Under the pieces are notes generated by a model that did no database searches, had not been told where the DNA came from, and saw only the letters and a list, made by a program, of their open reading frames with translations. From Rostrohypoxylon terebratum (taxonomy: Eukaryota; Ascomycota; Sordariomycetes; Xylariales; Hypoxylaceae), in the NCBI GenBank assembly GCA_022497145.1, contig MU385868.1:434001-498000 (forward strand): DNA of 64,000 bases, in the 5' to 3' direction. Shown here piece after piece: positions 59,545 to 64,000 of the stretch; position 1 is the stretch's first letter, and the number at the start of each line of letters is the position of its first letter. Made by a program: the position numbers and the translations under genes.

Positions 59545-61267
59545 TTATAAACTCGCTTTGCCCCTCGATTCGAAAGGCAAAGTGCCGACAAGGAGTCCTG
59601 CAGCGATGAACAACGCGCCACTTGTATAAACAGGCGCCGCTGTCTCGAGGTTCGCAAACATGGCCACAATAGGGGCCATAATACCGAAGATACGATTTGA
59701 CGTCGCTGTAAGCGCATTCCCTGTACCGCGATCTTTGGTAGGAAATAGCTCTGGAGTAAAAGCGTACAAGACCGCGTACATTATGTTGCTTGTGAAATTG
59801 TAGGCGCAATTCCAACCTAGCAAACTGGAAGAACTGGTGGCAGTTGTTGAGCAATAAAGGAAGATGCCTGTTAGGATCGTGCTTAAACTTAATGCTCCTC
59901 TTCTCCCAAAGTGAGGCAACTCGACAAGAAGACCGCCAAGAAGGGCACCTGGTACACCGAGCACAGCTATTATTAACGAGTCGCGATAGGTGATGTAAGT
60001 AGATCCATCGCCAAAGTCGACACCCCGGGTACTTTGGATATACGGTAAGAAAGCGTTGTATAGAGGATACCTAAGTGCGGATATGATTAATAGTTGTAAA
60101 AGAGGCAAAGAGGCAAAGAGGAAAAGGGGGTTGGTTGCCTTTCACTTACCCGAGTCCGATGAACGCCCAGACTAACATCAGCGCGCCTGTACTGTACGCT
60201 AATTTTCCAGTCGCAAACAAGGATCGGATATGAGTGAGGTCAACTGCTTCCAACTTACGTTTCACAACGTCGCTCGTATTAGTCCGGTGGTTCTCGTACC
60301 CTTCCGGCTCGCACGCCTTCAAATCCTCGATAGATAACTCCGAAGTCTTCTTATTTCGCCGAGCAACTTCGTGGACGATGCGCACTGCCTCCCCATCCAA
60401 CCCCTTGCCCATGAGATATTTGGGCGACTCGTATATAGTGAAACAAAAGAAACGAAGGGCAAACATGACGAGCGTAAGCCCTCCCATCGCGAGCATGAAA
60501 TAGCGCCACCCCATGTTCTTTGCTCTTGTACAGTCTGTGTCGGTCTGCTGGCAAGTCCGATATCCTAGTAACGGCCATCCTATCAGATTGGCTATGACTT
60601 GCGCCACAGCCCAGTCGATCGATAGAATAGTTAGAAGGTACTGGTGAGATGCGGGGAGGAATTCTAAGAAAATGGCAGAGTCGACCGGGAGATTGCCGCC
60701 AACGCCAAAAGACCAAAGCGCCGCGAACACCCCAATAGCAGCGAAATTAGGCGCGGAAGCGGATATCATGCCCCATACGGCAGTTATACCGAGAGTCAAG
60801 TTGAAGGCCCATCTCCGGCCGAAGACATCGCAGCCGAACCCCCAAAACATGGCACCGGCAAGTAAGCCGATGTTTTGGGCCAGACTCAACAGCGGGGCCC
60901 GCGCCGGATGGAACTCGTTCAGGATGGGCGTAAAAATGAGGGATGTGATGATCGGCCAAAGATTATCAGATGCCCAACCGAACCCCACGACTATGAAAAG
61001 TTGCCATTGGTACCATCCCATACTAATGTCTTGGATCTACATATCATTGCCATTCCCTATTAGCAATATTATAGAATCAGGGACGGTCAGGTTGAAGTTT
61101 AGGGAATTTACCGCTTTGTTCAGTACTCTGGCCTTTGCTTCGTATACTGGATCGACAGTGCCCTTTGGTATAGTGCTAACATCCTCGATCCCAATGGCGG
61201 CGTCTTCGCCTGGGTGTCGTCTATCTTCGTTGCTTGTCTTGCCGTTTTCGGTCGTATTCTGCGCCAT
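59545..61267 (-). CDS. MFS transporter, SV2/NiaP-like type
   Basis: Exons 61267-61112, 61036-60150 and 60070-59545 (minus) encode 522 residues with about twelve hydrophobic helices. The cytosolic N-terminus (about 70 residues) precedes GWYQWQLFIVVGFGWASDNL. The MFS loop 2-3 motif is present as GCDVFGRRWAFN. A Cys-bearing extracellular loop (YRTCQQTDTDCTRAKN) and a central cytosolic loop follow, and the second half contains PELFPTKDRGTGNA. The layout resembles metabolite:proton symporters of the SV2/NiaP group, which carry organic acids or vitamins. The substrate is presumably linked to the neighbouring enzymes. The first ATG in frame (61267) is used. Confidence 0.88.
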
Positions 61268-62081
61268 GATTCGTTCGCTACCAAAAGGGCACAAGTGTTA
61301 GTGGATCAACTAGCTAATCGTGCTTACCTACACTAAATACTATAAACAGGAAAACGATGATAAAATATAGGTAATGACAACGACATCAACGACGTTAATT
61401 AGGACTGGGTACTATTAATGATGCATGATTTCTGCATTGTTAAAACGGACGGCGAAAGTTTTAAGGTTAGCTGTCGAAGCTACTTACCTATGTAGTAGCA
61501 ACTTGGCAATCCGTACTTATACTAAGTAGCTACTAGGTTAAGTATGTAGGACCTAGGTTAGAAAGCTTCAAGTTGCTTTGAAAAATAGAAGTCCCGGGGA
61601 AAGCTTCAGTTACACAAAAACTTTAGCCACGATAAAACAAAGTAAGCTACTAATGACGTGCTTAAAATCTCCTACGTATGTACATAAAGTTAAATTTAAC
61701 ATTGAAATTAGTGCTGGAATACTTACTCTATTTACCTAGTACTCGATACCTACCTAAAGCTACCTAAACATGTATCTAGCAAGTACTGCATATGGGTAAG
61801 TAAGTGCCCAGCTACATATAATGTACAACACATACCTATCTACAATACATACTAGGTAAGTACATACTACATACCTAGTAATGCACATCTGAAGCTTTAA
61901 TCCTTCAAAGCGATCAACGATTCTCCTCATTTCTAGGTACATATTTTTCAAACATCCATACATACCTACACAAATGGATACTTCATCAGCGCTTCTAACT
62001 TCCTAGGCCTATATTATTAGCGAAACTGCCTCGGCTGCCTCGCCGCCCTCACCGGCTCGTCACTTCACACCGGCGTCCCAA
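61268..62081. other. Intergenic region
   Basis: Promoter of the MFS gene and 3' UTR of the P450. Dense TAGGTA/TACCTA-type motifs at 61480-61900. No gene is seen. Confidence 0.6.
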
Positions 62082-63427
62082 TCACTCGGTCTCGCGCACC
62101 TTGAGAACCCAGCTGTCCATATCCATCCTACCTGAAGGCAATATCCTTTTCGGATTCCTATCGAGTCTCGGATCGTTAAATATCACCTCGGAGCCAGTTT
62201 CTTTCGTGCCTAGACGTTTTGCCAAAGCGACCACAATGATAACGATGACGTGATATGAGAACCGAGTTGCTGTCGGGCATCTATGCCTTCCGATGCCAAA
62301 CGGCATGTAGGCCTTGTCCATGTTTGCCGTACAGTTTTGGAACCGAGAAGGACGAAACTGTTCGGCGTCGGCACCCCAAATGCGCTTATTCCGATGACAC
62401 CATTCAATGTCTGCCTTCACGTAGGACAAGCCACCTGCAGTCTCGGCGTTCGGAATGGCTCGGTGGATTCTCCTCGTCGGGGGATATAATCTTAGCCCTT
62501 CCTACAGAGAATTAGCATGCGACATGCTCGGCATTGGAGTTATTTATAACAGAGATTTTGGCTTACCTTGGCGAAATTTCTTGCCGTATTCGTGATTTCG
62601 ACTACCGGTTGCGAACCGGAATACGCCGGAATGTTCTGAAGAATTTCGTGGAACTGCTCCGTCGTTCTCAAGTCTACTCCCCGAAATCCGGCTGAGACGA
62701 AGGTGAGGAGTATCACGCGCCACATCGTCTCGTAGGCAGGGATTATGATGTTCAGAGGGTGTTTCTCTGAACTGCATGGGAAACAATCCGGAAGCAGTCT
62801 TCTCAGAGAAGCTTGGAGACGCTCTTGCTCCTCGCGCAGCTCTTGTCCCGCGGACGTGATGTTCTTCGAATGTTGCCATAGGTTGTTGATCGCACTCGTC
62901 GACTCAACAATATCATCGAAGTCGGTATCGCTGAGTATCACACCGAAGAATTGGTATATCATAGTCGAGAAGACAGCGTATTGAACAGTAATTGCTAACG
63001 GCAAAGTGTCGTGAGAGGCTGACAGAATGCCATGTGCTTGACGAACGGCCGCTTCTGAAACGGCGAAGAAAGCGGTCCACCTCTGTGGGTTCATTGTTCC
63101 AATCACGTCCCTGGTTGATGTGATGAATCTTTTGTGCACATCTAAATCTACAGTAGTGAAGGAATTGTCAATGTTAAAGGCGTTGACCAATCTTTGATTG
63201 GGTATGGACCGCGAGGTGAGCCTGTCAAGTAAGTCGTTCTTCCCGAGAACATCAAAACCGGCAACCGCCCTCTGTCTTTGCACGTGTGTCAAAGCATTCG
63301 ACTGCATGTTATAAAAGATATTACTTATGGCAGATAAGAGTATAAACGAGAGACAAAACGTGAGGCCTATTATAGCCAGGAGGAAAATAAAGCAAATTAC
63401 GTCCATGTTTACAAGAGATTCAAACAT
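62082..63427 (-). CDS. Atypical short cytochrome P450
   Basis: Exons 63427-62567 and 62501-62082 (minus) give 426 residues, shorter than the usual 490-530. The N-terminus is a membrane anchor (about 8-38). The helix-I region reads IIIPAYETMWRVILL in place of the common AGxDT pattern. The K-helix ExxR (Glu288-Arg291, EGLRLYPPTRR) is created at the splice junction. The FRPSRF segment replaces PERF, and the heme loop is FGIGRHRCP with Cys362. The main heme-related motifs are thus present and the gene is probably functional. The missing length is mainly at the N-terminal substrate-access part. An ATG at 63406 is an alternative start. The substrate is unknown; as neighbour of the amidase, FAD monooxygenase and MFS genes it may act in the same pathway. 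Confidence 0.82.
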
Positions 63428-64000
63428 TGACTTATTTAGTTCGGATAAAATGCCATTGTGTTAAACAACTTCGAATGCTTTTATATATACTCGTAACCTC
63501 AATCCAAATGGATAGATTGTGGCCTCGAGGCCTGAAATTCCACCAGTACCTATACACGCAACAAACGGCCTCGTTTGTTCTCATATCGTCTTCATCTTAC
63601 TTAGCCGAACCAGAGAGAACCTGACATCTACTCATCGAAACATCTGGTATACCTAGTCCCGCTGCTTTACTCCTGAGATCTAATTGGCCTAACGCAGCAC
63701 GGGGCGTCTAAATGATCAAGCCAACCCGAGATTTCCATGTCCTTCCTAGTTTCCCAAGACCGTACGACCTTTTCGACTTAAGTAAGATCGCGAACGACGT
63801 TGAGACAGCTTCACACTGCGCTTCTTAGCAAGAGCGACTTTTCGGCAGTCGATAACCTATCTTATTCAAGTAATTACCTACTTACTTAAGTAGTATTTGG
63901 AGGCGAACTTATAAACAATAACATTCTGTTTGAAGATTACCTAGGTAGGTACCGAATGCAAAAGATAGAAGCACAACGGTCTTGTGAGTGCTGTTACAAT
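63428..64000. other. Upstream region of the P450, window edge
   Basis: Promoter-side sequence of the P450 with TACCTA/TAGGTA motifs at 63865-63955. No gene is recognised before the window ends, so the metabolic gene group may continue beyond it. Confidence 0.5.

Overview
This window looks like nuclear DNA of a filamentous ascomycete (Pezizomycotina, probably Sordariomycetes). The genes are split by short GT-AG introns of roughly 50 to 160 bp, often with CTAAC-like branch sites. The gene set includes RIC8, RIF1, kinesin-8, fungal MED8, choline sulfatase, GH76 and GH115. I rebuilt seventeen gene models by joining exons so that reading frame and family motifs are kept across each junction. No prokaryotic-type feature, CRISPR array or rRNA is present.

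Layout. 0-10.5 kb: a GPI-type GH76 mannosidase (DFG5/DCW1 family), a long gene-free stretch, a vacuolar Ca2+/H+ exchanger with a 3-nt micro-exon, and a proline-rich SPRY protein. 11-20 kb (minus strand): a glucose-6-phosphate 1-epimerase-like enzyme and a large RIF1 homologue. 20-33 kb (plus): a small TIR element, RIC8, a repeat-rich chromodomain protein, an MPDU1-type PQ-loop protein and a choline sulfatase. 33-43 kb: Mediator subunit 8, an F-box-like protein, a small membrane protein with a frame-shifting tandem duplication, a GFA-family zinc protein and a convergent DUF1295 membrane enzyme. 43-52 kb (minus): a kinesin-8 and a secreted GH115 alpha-glucuronidase.

51.7-55.4 kb is gene-poor. 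It holds a second TIR element and two identical, inverted, intron-containing tRNA-Asn(GTT) genes. 55.4-63.4 kb is a compact group of four metabolic genes: an amidase, an FAD monooxygenase, an MFS transporter and an atypical cytochrome P450. It could be a small catabolic or specialised-metabolism cluster that may continue past the right edge.

The core genes (RIF1, RIC8, MED8, kinesin-8, VCX1, MPDU1) are housekeeping and functionally unrelated, as is usual in fungal chromosomes. Intergenic DNA is rich in TAGGTA/TACCTA motifs that seem nearly absent from exons. The candidates most worth following are the 55-63 kb gene group, the two TIR elements, the VCX1 micro-exon and the chromodomain protein. 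All functions are inferred from sequence recognition; no search was run.
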